Below, piece after piece: positions 10,612-21,724 of a stretch of 64,000 nucleotides of DNA. The translations under genes were made by a program, and so were the position numbers. The stretch lies in contig NC_085852.1 in assembly GCF_020906515.1 (NCBI RefSeq), positions 744,001 to 808,000 of the forward strand. The letters run 5' to 3'. The notes under the pieces were generated by a model, which saw nothing but the letters and a program-made list of their open reading frames with translations, was not told the DNA's origin and did not search any database. Each line of letters starts with the position of its first letter. Position 1 is the stretch's first letter. The DNA is from Vanrija pseudolonga (lineage: Eukaryota > Basidiomycota > Tremellomycetes > Trichosporonales > Trichosporonaceae).

Positions 10612-11730
10612 CTAGTCCCTCACGCGCTTCTTGGCACGAGGATCAGGAAGGTGGTCACCACGCCCAGGCAGGCTGAGAGAACATGAGCTCTGACCAGGGG
10701 ATAGATCAGACGCGCACACCTACATGCGTTCCCCCGATGCCAGATGGCCGTCGAAGTCCTCGTCGTCCCAGTCGGCGCTATACTTGGGGCCACCAGACTT
10801 GCTCTTCTCGGAACGACGAGCCGCCTGCTCATCGCGTGCATGCTTGAATGACTGATCCAGCTGCTTCTGGTACGTGGCGTTGTGCTCAGCCTCGACCAAA
10901 TTCTGGGAACGGATGCGCGCAATCTGCTCGTCAAGCGCGCCGAGGATGGTCTGGGCGTTGGTTGACCTAGCTCGTGTCAGGAGAGGCACAAGGTTGTGAC
11001 GACAACATACCAGTTGTTCAAACTTGACTGGATCTTGACGAGGTCGTCGCGGGCAAGGTCGCGGCTGGACACCCAGTCGACATGGAGGACCTCCTCGTGG
11101 TGGTGCATCTTGCCACGGAGGAGCCCAGCGTAGATGGAGTCGATGATAACGTTCTCCAGCTCGCGAGTGGAGCCAACTTGCAGTACTTCGGTGAGCTGCG
11201 CGTAGGGAAGGCTCTATGGGTGTGGTCAGAAAGGGTCCAAGGTCGGCGAGCTGACGCGACTCACGCGGTGCTGCAGTGCCAGGGAGAGAAGCGTGAGCTG
11301 CTTCAGCTTGGTCTGGTGGGCGGCGGTGAGAGGTGGGTAAGAGTCAGGTGCTGTGAGTGTCAGCACGGCAACGCGTTCATCAATGCCGAGGAAGACACAC
11401 ATTGCCTGTAGTCGCTGAGGGTGCGGTACGCAAACAGGTCGAGCAGGCGGTAGTGCTTGTCGTATGATGGGTCGTTCTGGAGCTGCAAAGTGTGTTAGGT
11501 ACCGCATACCACAGGGCTACTCCACCTACAGCCTTGATATTTGGCTGCTCGAGCAGCTCAGAGAAGACGTAGACGCCATTCTGAAGGGAAGGTTGTCAGC
11601 TTGGCGTCATGACGAGTATCGGCGAGCTCACCGCCGCTGTCGCGTCCAGAACCACTTTGGCTGCTGCTGCACCCTTTGTAGAGCGAGCTAGGAGGAGGAA
11701 TGGCTCCAATGATGCGTTCCGCTCCGACAT
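10612..11730 (-). CDS. CSN7: COP9 signalosome subunit 7 (PCI domain)
   Basis: A scaffold subunit of the COP9 signalosome, which removes NEDD8 from cullins. Seven exons are proposed: 11632-11730, 11530-11580, 11401-11482, 11265-11350, 11011-11213, 10724-10966 and 10612-10672 (274 aa). N-terminal helices carry FLLLARSTKGAAAAK and NGVYVFSELLEQPNI. The PCI winged helix runs through LPYAQLTEVLQV, RELENVIIDSIYAGLLRG and VDWVSSRDL, matching Csn7 closely. The tail is a charged coiled coil. The last intron is a judgement: unspliced RNA stops at once after GERM (10720-10722), while splicing 10673-10723 keeps frame and adds a basic ending RAKKRVRD. It neighbours SKP1 only at long range; both belong to cullin biology, which is likely coincidental. 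Confidence 0.9.
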
Positions 11731-11986
11731 GTTGCGCAGGTTGAAGGAGAAAGACAAGGAGCGACAGATGGTCGCCATGACGAGTGACCTGACTGAGGTC
11801 AACTGGTGGACAACAGCGTCATTGTGTCCTTACGTAAGAACCCATTTTACTTCCGTGCTCACTGTTTGCAGCCGCAGGAGCAACCCGCCCGCCCACCACG
11901 CAACATGCAACTCGAGCCTAGAAGGTCCACTGGGGGGTCAACATCGTGTCTTGATCGCACACACTACCACTCTACAACAGATCACC
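11731..11986. promoter_or_regulatory. Divergent promoter CSN7 / BRD8-like gene
   Basis: A 256-bp head-to-head spacer; both genes start here in opposite directions and probably share regulatory DNA. Confidence 0.5.
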
Positions 11987-14544
11987 ATGGTCCAGCTGGC
12001 GGCGGTGGACCACCTGTCGGTGCAGGAGAAACTCCTCCTCTCCCAGGCGGTGTACAAAGTCGGTGCCGCCAACTGGCCAGCCGTCAGCAAACTCTTGTTG
12101 GCGCACCCTTGCATCGTCGGTCGGCCAACCGACTACTTTACGCCCGAGGCCTGTGAATCGTCCTACGTGGCGCTCATGGGAAGCATCGAGATCAATGTGT
12201 ATGTACCCCGGCATGGGGGGGCCTTTGTGTGCAGTGTGATGATTTCGCGGCTGACGACGGCCAGCCCCGCTCCTGAAGGCGCCAAACCTCAAGGTTGGTT
12301 GTTGTGGACGGATTTGCCCCGCAGGTCACTAACCCCATGTCACAGCCAGAGTCCACCTCCAGCTCGCGCGCACCTTCTACTTTGCGAGGATGGAAGAGCT
12401 CAAGCATCAAATTGCAAACTACGAGCAGCGTTTCACGTGCGTTGGAGCGGGGGAAGGCGTCGGGCTGACACTTGCTGACACTTGCGTAGCGAGTTGATGA
12501 GAGAGATCACGGCCATTAAGGCTGGAGAGTTGGACGACAAGATTCATCTCGAGATCCGCCAGGCCCTCGCAAAGCGGTACGGCAAGTCGGTGGTCGACTC
12601 TTGGGCGCCGCTGCCGTCAGCCGTCAAGGCTGCCGTCGAAGCCGGTCCCGAATCAGCCCAGCCTCCTGTTGAGCCCAAGGAGGAGACCAAGGAAGTCGAC
12701 ACAGCCCCAGCCACAACAGTTCCAGAGATCCACATCCAGCCTGCCGAGGACGAGGACGCGGCGGACGCTGGCAAGGATGAGGACGCGGCTCAGCCGGACG
12801 AGCCAGAGAAGGCAGCCGACCCGGAGGCTGCTGAAGACGGCAACGAGGAAGCCGAAGCCGAGTCAACACCCACGGAGGAGCCGACTGTCGACGAGCCATC
12901 CAAGGCCGAAGACGAGGAGGAATCCTTAGAGGCCGACAAGAAGCCGGAGACCGAGGAGGAAGTGGAGGCAGAAAAGGAGGAGGAGAAAGAGGAAGCCGAA
13001 GAGGAGGCCGACGAGGAGGAGGCCGAGGAGGAAGCCGAGCAAGACGACGCTGCGGACAAGGCCATTGAGGCCGAGGAAGCTGCGGAGGTCGCCGACGAAA
13101 CTGAGGACGCTCCCACCAAGGAGTCTGACGCCGAAGTCGAGGCGATGGACGTTGACGAGAAGGCTGAGGAGGAAGAGGAGGAGGAGGAGGAGGAGGAGGA
13201 GGAGGAGGAGGCGGATGAGGAGGAAGCAGAAGAGGAGGCCGAGGAGGAGGATGACGACAAGGAGGCTGCTGCCGAAGCGTCTGAACCTACGACTCCCAAG
13301 CCCACGACACCTTCGTCCCCCGAGCTGTCGCCAGCATCCGAACTCTCGCCGCTTCCCGGAGAGGATGTGCCCACCGACGCCGCACCGTCTTCGCCAACAC
13401 CCGTCACTGCGTCGACCCGGGGTCGCAAGCGCAAAGCGGGCAGCCAACCTGGCAGTGTGCCTGTGAGCAAGCGATCGAACAGGCGTGGCGCTTCGCCTGC
13501 CGCTAGCAATGCTGGATCCGACGATGACGAGGATGCCGAGGTCAAGGAGGAGGCGGATGTCGAAGTCCAGCAGCGCGGCCGCCGAGCTTCGCGCCGCAGC
13601 CTTGCCAAGAAAGAGGACTCGCCTCCACCTAAGCGCGGGCAATCCGCATCTTCAGCTGCCTCTGGGACACCAACCGGGGCGGACAGTGGACCTCGTCGCC
13701 GCGGGCGACCACGGGTTATCCGCGACGATGTCGTCACCAAGGCCGCGCGGGGCGCGAGCGAAGCCGCGTCGGTCAAGGACGAGCAAGAGGACCGGGATGA
13801 AGACAAGGAGGAAGAGGACACCGAAGAGCCTGAAGAGGAGAAGCGGAGCCTGCGAACCTCTGGCCGTCGAAAGCCTGCGCCTGAAGTCGCAACGCCGACC
13901 GAAAAACGAGGCAAACGAGGTGCGGCCCGGAGTAAGTTTTTCGTTTCCTTCTGATTTACTTGACCGTGCCGTGTTTGTGGATAAGAGAGAACATAACCAA
14001 TGACCATTCCCGCTGACAGGTAGCCCCCCTGCCAGCCGCACCCGAGTCAGCCGGAGATGAAGGTGACGAGGCAGACGCGAGTCCTGCACCGGCGGGGGCT
14101 GGGCCATCGACGACTGCGACGGCGTCGACGCGGGGCCGAGCACCACGACACTCGTCTCCACGCGAGCAACGCAACACGCAAAAGTTGATACTGTCGCTCC
14201 TCGACACCATTTCGCAGCACAAGTTTGGGCCAGTGTTTTCGAATCCGGTGAAGAAGAGCGAGGCGGCCGACTACTACGACATTATCAAGCGCCCCATGGA
14301 CCTCAAGACTATCCGTGCGCGCATCAAGGACGGGACCATCTCTACGATCGATGAGTTTGAGCGAGACATTCGTCTGATGTTTGCGTGGGTGTCTCACTCA
14401 AGTAACTAGATCTGACACCACAGCAACGCCACCGTGTTCAATGCGCGTGGATCCCAAGTCTACAACATGGCGCGTGAGATGCTCGCTGCGAGCGAGGGTC
14501 ACATTGCGCACTACAAGAGCATGCAGCATCACCTGAGCCGCTAG
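11987..14544 (+). CDS. BRD8/Bdc1-like bromodomain protein, probable NuA4 subunit
   Basis: Six exons (11987-12198, 12265-12293, 12346-12436, 12490-13931, 14024-14384, 14424-14544) give 751 aa. The N-terminus has a SANT-like helix block (LLLSQAVYKVGAANWPAV) then a helical segment (LARTFYFARMEELKHQI). A very long Glu/Asp-rich, low-complexity middle (roughly residues 180-390, with a GAG run near 13170-13211) follows, then basic AT-hook-like patches (RGRKRKAG, RRRGRPRV). A C-terminal bromodomain has the ZA-loop YYDIIKRPMDLKTI and the acetyl-lysine Asn in NATVFNARGSQVY. This order matches human BRD8 and fission yeast Bdc1, subunits of the NuA4 histone acetyltransferase. The acceptor of exon 5 is the second of two adjacent AGs (GACAGGTAG), chosen by frame. 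Confidence 0.86.
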
Positions 14545-14816
14545 CTGGGCTTTGGGCCGGGGGGTGAGAGGGTTGTAGTAGTCGTCAAAGGCGCCAAGCA
14601 GTGTATCATTATCAAAGCAGCAGCAGCATGCATCATTGCGAGCATTGACAAAGGAGCTCGAGCGGGATCAAATCGGGCTGCCTGTCAGCCAGTGCCGAAC
14701 CGACCAGCCGGCGTCGGCGTCGGGTTGGGTGGGGCGGCAAGTGAGGTCACAGAGTCGAGTGCAACCACCAACCACCAACACCTCAACGCACACAGCGACA
14801 GCACACCAACACGACA

Positions 14817-15140
14817 ATGCCCACGCTGGCCCAAGTGCAGTCCCTGTATGCGGCGACGCGCGCCGGCGCGTCCCGCTTCGCGTCGTACAACTTCCACGCG
14901 TACTTCCTCCGGCGGACAGACGAGAGCTTCGCGCCCGCGCTCGCGACACTAGGCGACACGACGACGATCCCGGCGTCTGTTGGCGCGCGCAAGCTGTCCG
15001 AGGCTGACCTGGCCAAGTGGTACGACGCCGCCAAGGCGGCAGCGCCGGTCGTCGAGCGCGCCGGCGAGATCAACGCGCTGTACGCTACGGGCGACAAGCT
15101 GGTCGTTGAGAACACCGACTCGAGGCATGGCAAGGCATAG
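14817..15140 (+). CDS. ISD11: ISD11/LYRM4, mitochondrial Fe-S cluster assembly factor
   Basis: A single-exon gene of 107 aa. ISD11 stabilises the cysteine desulfurase NFS1 together with acyl carrier protein in the mitochondrial matrix. The LYR-family pattern is clear: a start with QSLYAATRAG, then FASYNFHAYFLRRTDESF, close to the YNFREYFL segment of known Isd11 proteins, and the characteristic late LVVEN. Oddly, the eponymous Leu-Tyr-Arg reads Leu-Tyr-Ala here. The middle is about 15 residues longer than in yeast Isd11. It lies 272 bp downstream of the bromodomain gene on the same strand. Confidence 0.88.
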   Translation: MPTLAQVQSLYAATRAGASRFASYNFHAYFLRRTDESFAPALATLGDTTTIPASVGARKLSEADLAKWYDAAKAAAPVVERAGEINALYATGDKLVVENTDSRHGKA

Positions 15141-17004
15141 CGCGGGCCTGGGCGCGGAGCGGGGGGCTATGGAGACGACGGACGGCAGTGTGACGATGCA
15201 TTGGTAGCAGTCTGTGTATCGAGCGGGGACGGCGTGATGGTTGCGCGCAGGGGAGGCGCGACTTGGGAGGCGGCACAGATCCGACCGACGCAGTGCGGCA
15301 GTGCGCGCCGAGTCCTGTACTGCGGCTGCCTGCTACCCCTCGTCATTGCCACAGCAGGCCTGCCGACGCGCACTCTCCGGACGAGAGGCAGACCCGCCTC
15401 GGACTTGCCTATGGCCGGCCGATGGTGGTCGAACCAACACCGAACGTAAGGCGAGCGCGACACCCTTTGTGGCCCTCAGATCCGCCGATCGCACGGCGCG
15501 GCGTCATGTCCGCTCGCTCCGCTCTGCGTGCGCGTCGGCCCAGCGCGCCGCGCAGCATCCTGGCGTGCTCGCTCGCCGCTGCCCCGACGTCCGCAGTCCA
15601 CAGTCTCGAGGCTGCGCCGAAGAGTGCTCCTCGGCTAGGCCTGTTCCGACGGACATGCCACGTGGCTTGTGCCAAGCTGCCGATGACTGATAGAGCTCAC
15701 GACCTTACGGTGGCCTTACGGCGTACAGTGGGGTTCTCGGCATCCGTCGCGACGTTGAGACTGCTGACTATGTCTTGAGAGTGCCGAGCGAAGCCTGCTG
15801 CCTGTTGCTGCTGCTAGCCGCCGTCCTGCCGAGGGCAGATGCGCCGATCACGATCTGCACGGGCGGTTGCTACAAAGTAAGGTTGTGTCGTTCTGCGGCG
15901 CTAGTTCGCAGCCGAGCAGAGCAAGCAAGCAGGCAACGGGCAGACGTCGCTCCTTGGCAGCCGGCGCGTCCAGGCTCGCGGCTCTGCAATGAGTGTGAGG
16001 AGCTGCCCCGCTCGGTGTCGAGCAGCAGTAAGCAGTCAGTCAGTCGTGTTTGTGCTGACTGTCGTCAGTAGTGGACGAGCGGGGCGAGCGGGCGGTAGGC
16101 CACGGGCCGAGGGTCCGGCGCGAAGGTGGTAGATGGCTCGTCGGCGCGGACGGGGGCGTAGCCGCCCATTCGATCGATCAGCGTGCCGCGATGCCGCCTT
16201 TGGCAAGGGGTTGGTTCAGATCTAACACTGCACTGGGCGGAGGGCCTATGCCCAGTGTGCACATGCATGCAGGTGGCTGCGCCCCTTCCTCTATGTACTG
16301 CGATGCTGCTGTTTAATACCAGGAAGCAGACAGCGACGCGCAGGTCGTTGTCGTCGGAACGGCCGGTCCGGATTTGAGTGAGCGGCAGTGAGCGGACAGA
16401 GCGGACTGGACTAGTCCGCGCCACGGCTTTTTTCACTCAGGGCGGGGCGGGGCTTTGGCTGCTGGCTGGGGCTACCTGCAGAGCGACCCGGTTCAGCAGT
16501 GACGATAGAGCAGAACATGACGACAGGCAGTAGGGCAGAAGCAAAGCAGGAACCAGGACGATGATGCGGCAATGGCAGCCCATTGGCAAGTAGCATGACA
16601 TGCAGCTCGCAGGTCGCGCAGGTCGCGCAGGTCGCGCCCCCCCCCTTCCTTTGCCCCGCCTGGCAGTGTCCGCTCCCCCCCATCACCTCACCGTTCCCAC
16701 TGCACCACCCCCACCAACCACGCACGTCCCCTGTCCCCCTCCCTCCACCCTCCACCACTCCCAGCGCCCCCCTTCCCCCCCAACCACCGACTGGACACCC
16801 CCCTCCCCTCTCTGCCCTGCCCTACAGCCGCCTGCCGCACCACCACCACCACCACCCCCTCTTCCACGGCCTTCCTTAAAACAATTATAACCATCTCCTC
16901 CCTCTTCATCTCCTCTCATCTCTCATCCTAAAAACATCTAGGTAAGTAGTCGAGACAGTCATGACACTCGCCCTAGCTACACTGCTCACACCGCCCTCAG
17001 AAAC
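15141..17004. promoter_or_regulatory. Transketolase upstream region with repeats, pyrimidine tract and 5' UTR intron
   Basis: A 1.9-kb spacer without a convincing gene. Near its right end are three tandem copies of the 9-mer GCAGGTCGC (16609-16635), then a strongly pyrimidine-rich block (about 16637-16880), then an AT-rich stretch with TTAAAACAATTATAA (about 16876). A probable 5' UTR intron runs 16942-17000 (donor GTAAGT, acceptor CCCTCAG), ending four bases before the ATG. This looks like a strong housekeeping promoter. Confidence 0.55.
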
Positions 17005-19512
17005 ATGTCTATCCAGGGCTTCACTGAGGTTGACCAGCTCGCTGTCAAGTAGGTCCGCTCGACGTCGCTGAGCAAGGCAGCAAGCGCTGTCAAGCTGCTA
17101 CTGCCTTGCTCAGCACACTGGCTGCCCCCACGCCGTGCTGACCCACCGCCAGCACCATCCGTACCCTTGCGGCCGATGTTGTCGCCAAGGTGAGTTTGAC
17201 CGCGCACACAATTCCAACTTTCGCTGACCACGTTTCTAGTCCAACTCGGGTCACCCCGGTGCTCCCATGGCAAGTATCAGAATCAGCCACAACCGCAGCG
17301 CAACAGCGCAGCATTCTCCAGACCACTAACACTGTCTCCAGGGCATGGCCCCCGTCGCTCACGTTCTCTGGAGCCGTTTCCTCAACAACAACCCCAAGAA
17401 CTCGCACTGGTACAACCGTGACCGCTTCGTTCTCTCGAACGGCCACGCGTGAGTACTTTGGGCCGTGTTGACGCCGATCTCATACTGATGCGCGGCTCAG
17501 TTGTGCTCTCCAGTACATCCTCCTCCACCTTGCCGGCTACAAGGTCTCGCTCGACGACCTGAAGAACTTCCGTCAGGTCGACTCGATCACCCCCGGCCAC
17601 CCCGAGGTTGGCATCACTGACGGTATCGAGGTCACCACCGGCCCCCTCGGCCAGGGTACGTAACTGCTATGCCTGTAGATACCGCTTTGCCTGTTCCTGA
17701 CACTCTCGTTTCAGGTATCTCCAACGCCGTCGGTCTCGCTATCGCCCAGGCCCACGTCGGCGCCGTCTTCAACAAGGACGGCTTCCCCCTTGTCAACAAC
17801 AAGACCTACGGTGAGTTGGGCCGTCGGGCCACATCCCCGTCCTGAGCACGTTCTAACCCGTCATAGTCTTCCTCGGTGACGGCTGTCTCCAGGAGGGTGT
17901 TGCCTCGGAGGCCGCCTCGCTTGCTGGGTAAGTCACTAGCTTGAGCAATGACGTCGCCGATTTTTTCACCGCTGACCCTCAATTTAGTCACCTCCAGCTC
18001 GGCAACCTCATTGCCATCTGGGACGACAACCACATCACCATTGACGGTGACACCGCCGTCTCGTTCACCGAGGACGTCGAGGCCCGCTTCCGCTCGTACG
18101 GCTGGGAGGTCCTCCACGTCACTGCCGGTGACAACGACCTCAACGCCATTGCTGGCGCCATTGCCGAGGCTCGCGACAACAACGCCAAGCCCACTCTGAT
18201 CGCCCTCAAGACCACCATTGGTTACGGCTCGACCAAGGCCGGCACCCACGACGTCCACGGCGCCCCCCTCAAGGCTGACGACATCAAGCAGCTCAAGACC
18301 AAGTTCGGCTTCAACCCCGAGGAGTCGTTCGTTGTTCCTCCCCAGGTTGCCGACCTCTGGGCCAAGAAGGCCCAGGCCGGTGAGAAGGCCAACGCCGAGT
18401 GGGACGCTCTCCTCAAGAAGTACGAGGCTCAGTACCCCCAGGACGGTGCCGAGTTCACTCGCCGTGTTGAGGGCCGTCTCCCCGACGGCTGGGAGAAGCA
18501 CCTCCCCGTCTTCACCCCCGACCAGCCCGCCGTTGCCTCGCGCAAGCTCTCGGAGAACATCATCAACGCCCTTGCCCCCCACATCCCCGAGCTTGTTGGT
18601 GGCTCGGCCGACCTTACCGGCTCGAACCTCACCCGCTGGAAGGGCGCCGAGGACTTCCAGCCTCCCTCGACCGGCCTTGGCTCGTACGCCGGCCGCTACT
18701 TCCGCTTCGGTGTCCGTGAGCACGGTATGACCGCCATCTGCAACGGTCTTGCCGCTTACGGTGGTCTCATCCCCTTCGGTGCCACCTTCCTCAACTTCGT
18801 CTCGTACGCCGCCGGTGCCGTCCGTCTCTCGGCTCTCTCGCACCTCCGCGTCCTCAACGTCGCCACCCACGACTCGATTGGTCTTGGTGAGGACGGCCCC
18901 ACCCACCAGCCCATCGAGACTGCTGCCTGGCTCCGTGCTACCCCCAACCTCGAGTTCTGGCGCCCTGCCGACGGCAACGAGACCTCGGCCGCCTACCTTG
19001 TCGCCATCAAGTCGGTCCACACCCCCTCGGTTCTCGCTCTTTCGCGCCAGAACCTCCCCCAGCTCGAGGGCTCGTCCATTGAGAAGGCCTCGAAGGGTGG
19101 TTACGTCCTCCAGGAGGAGCAGAACGCCGACGTTACCCTCGTCTCGACCGGTTCGGAGGTTTCGATTGCCGTTGACGCCGCCAAGGTCCTCCGCGCCAAG
19201 GGCCTCAAGGTCCGCATCACCTCGATCCCCTGCTTCATCACCTTCGACCAGCAGCCCCACGACTACAAGGTCGCCACCCTCCCCTCGGGTGCCCCCATTG
19301 TCTCGATCGAGGCTTACTCGACCTTCGGTTGGGCCAAGTACTCGCACGAGCACATTGGTATCGACACCTTCGGTGCCTCGGGCCCCTACCTCCAGGTCTA
19401 CAAGAAGTTCGGCCTCGACGGCGAGCAGATTGCCGCCAAGGTCGAGAAGGTCGTCGACTTCTACAAGAAGCGTGGCGTCCAGGTCTTCTCGCCCCTCGAC
19501 ACTGCTCTTTAA
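17005..19512 (+). CDS. TKL1: Transketolase (pentose phosphate pathway)
   Basis: A thiamine-diphosphate enzyme that moves two-carbon units between pentose phosphates, hexose phosphates and erythrose 4-phosphate in the cytosol. Eight exons (17005-17048, 17153-17189, 17240-17269, 17342-17448, 17501-17655, 17715-17810, 17867-17927, 17988-19512) give 684 aa, the usual length. Visible signatures are [15 protein letters not shown], the GDG cofactor motif [15 protein letters not shown], and [13 protein letters not shown] with the catalytic His. Introns crowd the first quarter, leaving one long last exon. The intron at 17270-17341 starts with GC rather than GT (ATG/GCAAGT); no GT donor fits the conserved Met-Gly-Met. 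Codon use is strongly biased to C-ending codons, typical of a highly expressed gene. Confidence 0.97.
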
Positions 19513-20015
19513 GCGAAGGAAAATATAGTTTGGCGGCTAACGCGCCGTGTAGATCGAGATGATACATAGCAATGTATGAGGTTGGATAAACCGGGCGGCT
19601 GGGCAAGCTACAACGAAGGACATTGGTGGGCGTGAAGGTGTCTAGGCAGGAGGCTTGAACGGTAGCGGGTCAACAGGGGGCGAAATGAAGTATCTATGTC
19701 GTGGTTCTTGGTACAGTAGAGGGCAGTTTGGCCTCACATGACTGATCGGCCTCTACATCAGGTCGAGCCCGCAGAAAGGGCGACCGGGAGCTCGACCGGG
19801 TACGTGTGGGAACGCTCCGAGACGGCTTTGGACGACGACTCAATGTCGGCTGCCCACAGGGCCGCACCGACGCTGGTCGTTACTGGGTAGGTGAGCAGAC
19901 AGTAGCAGGGGCATTCTCTTGTCGCAACATACGCGACAAGAGGACCGAAACGATGGGCACGAGGTTGAAGGCAATAGCGACGGTGCCAAAGCTAGATGTT
20001 AGTGGGAACTGCCAA
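19513..20015. other. Convergent spacer after transketolase
   Basis: Tail-to-tail region of transketolase and the RRT8/EI24-like gene. It holds 3' UTRs; no gene was recognised. Confidence 0.4.
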
Positions 20016-21065
20016 CTACTCTAGAACGCCGTACCCAGAGTACGCGCCGCGGCGTTCCTTGATGAACGCGTCGCGCTCCTCCTTGTTGAAGCCCTTGAGC
20101 TGGAAGTAGCGCGCGTGGTAACCGGGTCCCGACTTGTAGCCTGTCCCCACCAGGGTTAGGACAGAGTTGATGTAGATGATTGCTTCTTTTGACGCACCGT
20201 TGTAGCCCAAGAAAAAGGCCGTGCCGACAACAGGGATAAAATTAAGAGGGAGCGTGATAATGTAGCGCACGACGCTGTCAGTGCTAAACTTTGAGAGGGG
20301 ACGGGTCAGGATGTTGCCAAGGATGCGAACGTTGCTGCCCTTCTTTGTCGAGACGGAACGGCCCTTCTCCACGAGCGTGGAGTAGCCTCGCTGCACGAGC
20401 ACCTGTGGGCGTGAGTACAAGTACGAGCACGAGCCGAGCGCCTGCACAGCCGCCGCCCCGCCCTCACAGCATCAAAGAGGTCAGTGTTGAGCTGGCCCAG
20501 GAGAAAGTTCTTGCCGAGGAACACGAGGACGATCCAGGCCTCGGCGAGCACGAGGGGCACCGCGGCCGCAAAGGCTAACGGGCCGGAGAAGAGGGCGAGC
20601 CACGCCACCTGGGGAAGGTAGAGGAGGAAGAAGGCGGCCGCGACCACGCCGGCGCTGATGAGCAGCGCGCGGACGAGGACGGGCAGCACGGGGATAAGGA
20701 GTCTGGGATCTGCGCCGCCGTCAGTCGCCGCGGCGGGGCGAACACGTCATACGCGATAAGATGTACAGGCCGCCCTGGCGCCGTCAGTGATCGTCGCGAT
20801 TACAACCCACATAGATGGGGTACGCCCACGCGCCGCTCAACACCGCGTCGCGCGCGATATCGGCGTAGCTAGTCACTTGGCGCTTGGCCGAGTCGCTCAC
20901 GGCCGCGCGGATACGGTGGTCGCGGGCGGTGTTGGTATCGGTGTGGGGCGCCGCGGCGGCGACAGGGGCAGCAGGGTCGGGTATCCTGCTGCTGCTTTCG
21001 CTGGTGCTGGCGCTGGCGCTGGCGGCTGTACGCTGCCGGGTCGTGCTTGCCTTGGGGTCGGACAT
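20016..21065 (-). CDS. RRT8/LDS-type membrane protein of the EI24 family
   Basis: Four exons (20811-21065, 20753-20774, 20468-20709, 20016-20402) give 301 aa; the second exon is 22 nt. After a polar Ser/Ala-rich N-terminus come several membrane segments, e.g. LLISAGVVAAAFFLLYL and FAAAVPLVLAEAWIVLV. The C-terminal signature GYHARYFQLKGF ... FIKERRGAYSGYG matches yeast Rrt8/Lds1/Lds2 (outer spore wall, lipid-droplet associated) and relatives. In yeasts without ascospores the role is likely membrane or lipid-droplet related rather than sporulation. The family call rests on that C-terminal motif and topology; the biochemical function is unknown. Confidence 0.78.
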
Positions 21066-21724
21066 TGGGCGGAGGGGTTGGTGACGGTAGTGGAGGGCTG
21101 CTCGGACTGTAGGAGTGAGTGTCGCCGGCGGTGGAATGGTGAGAGACGTGTAGTGGTGTGTGCGATGCGACGCGCGGAAGTCGTCGGCCAGCGCGGAGAT
21201 GCGAGGGAGTGCAGTACAGTGAGCGCTGACGTCACGGCACGCGGTGGGGGTCGGCTTACCGCCCAAGTTCCGCTCACGGCCCGCTTGGCGAGATGGACGA
21301 GGAGAGAGGGAGGAGGAGCACCTCGCGTCGGCGTGCCAGTTTTGCTGTTGTATGCATACACGCGCGTGCATCCCGCTGGCCGCTGGGCCGCTGCCCCTCC
21401 GCGCTCTCCGTCTGCCCCGCTGTACCCCGCTGCAACCCGCACTTCTACGCGGCCGTTGCAGTGTGGGTCCCGGATTTTCAGCCAGTCCAGCCAGTCACCT
21501 GCCACCCATCAACACGCCTGGGTGGTCATTTCGGCTAACAGCCAAGCTCCGACCGGCACAACCACCAGGCAACCGCAGGCATTCATCTACCCCACCGAGC
21601 AACCCTCGAGCAACCACCAACCCCCCCTCTCGCCTGCTTTTATTTTACTTTGTGCTCTCACTACTCTCCGCGACACGACCACTACTGCTTGACACGAACG
21701 AGCACCTAGCTCACAACAACAACA
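21066..21724. promoter_or_regulatory. Divergent promoter RRT8-like gene / MCCA
   Basis: A 659-bp head-to-head region; CT-rich and CA-rich stretches precede the plus-strand ATG at 21725. No coding sequence was seen. Confidence 0.4.

Noticed and set aside
15415-15445. tRNA B-box-like GGTTCGACCACC on the minus strand
   Set aside because: No matching A box, acceptor stem or anticodon arm could be found around it.
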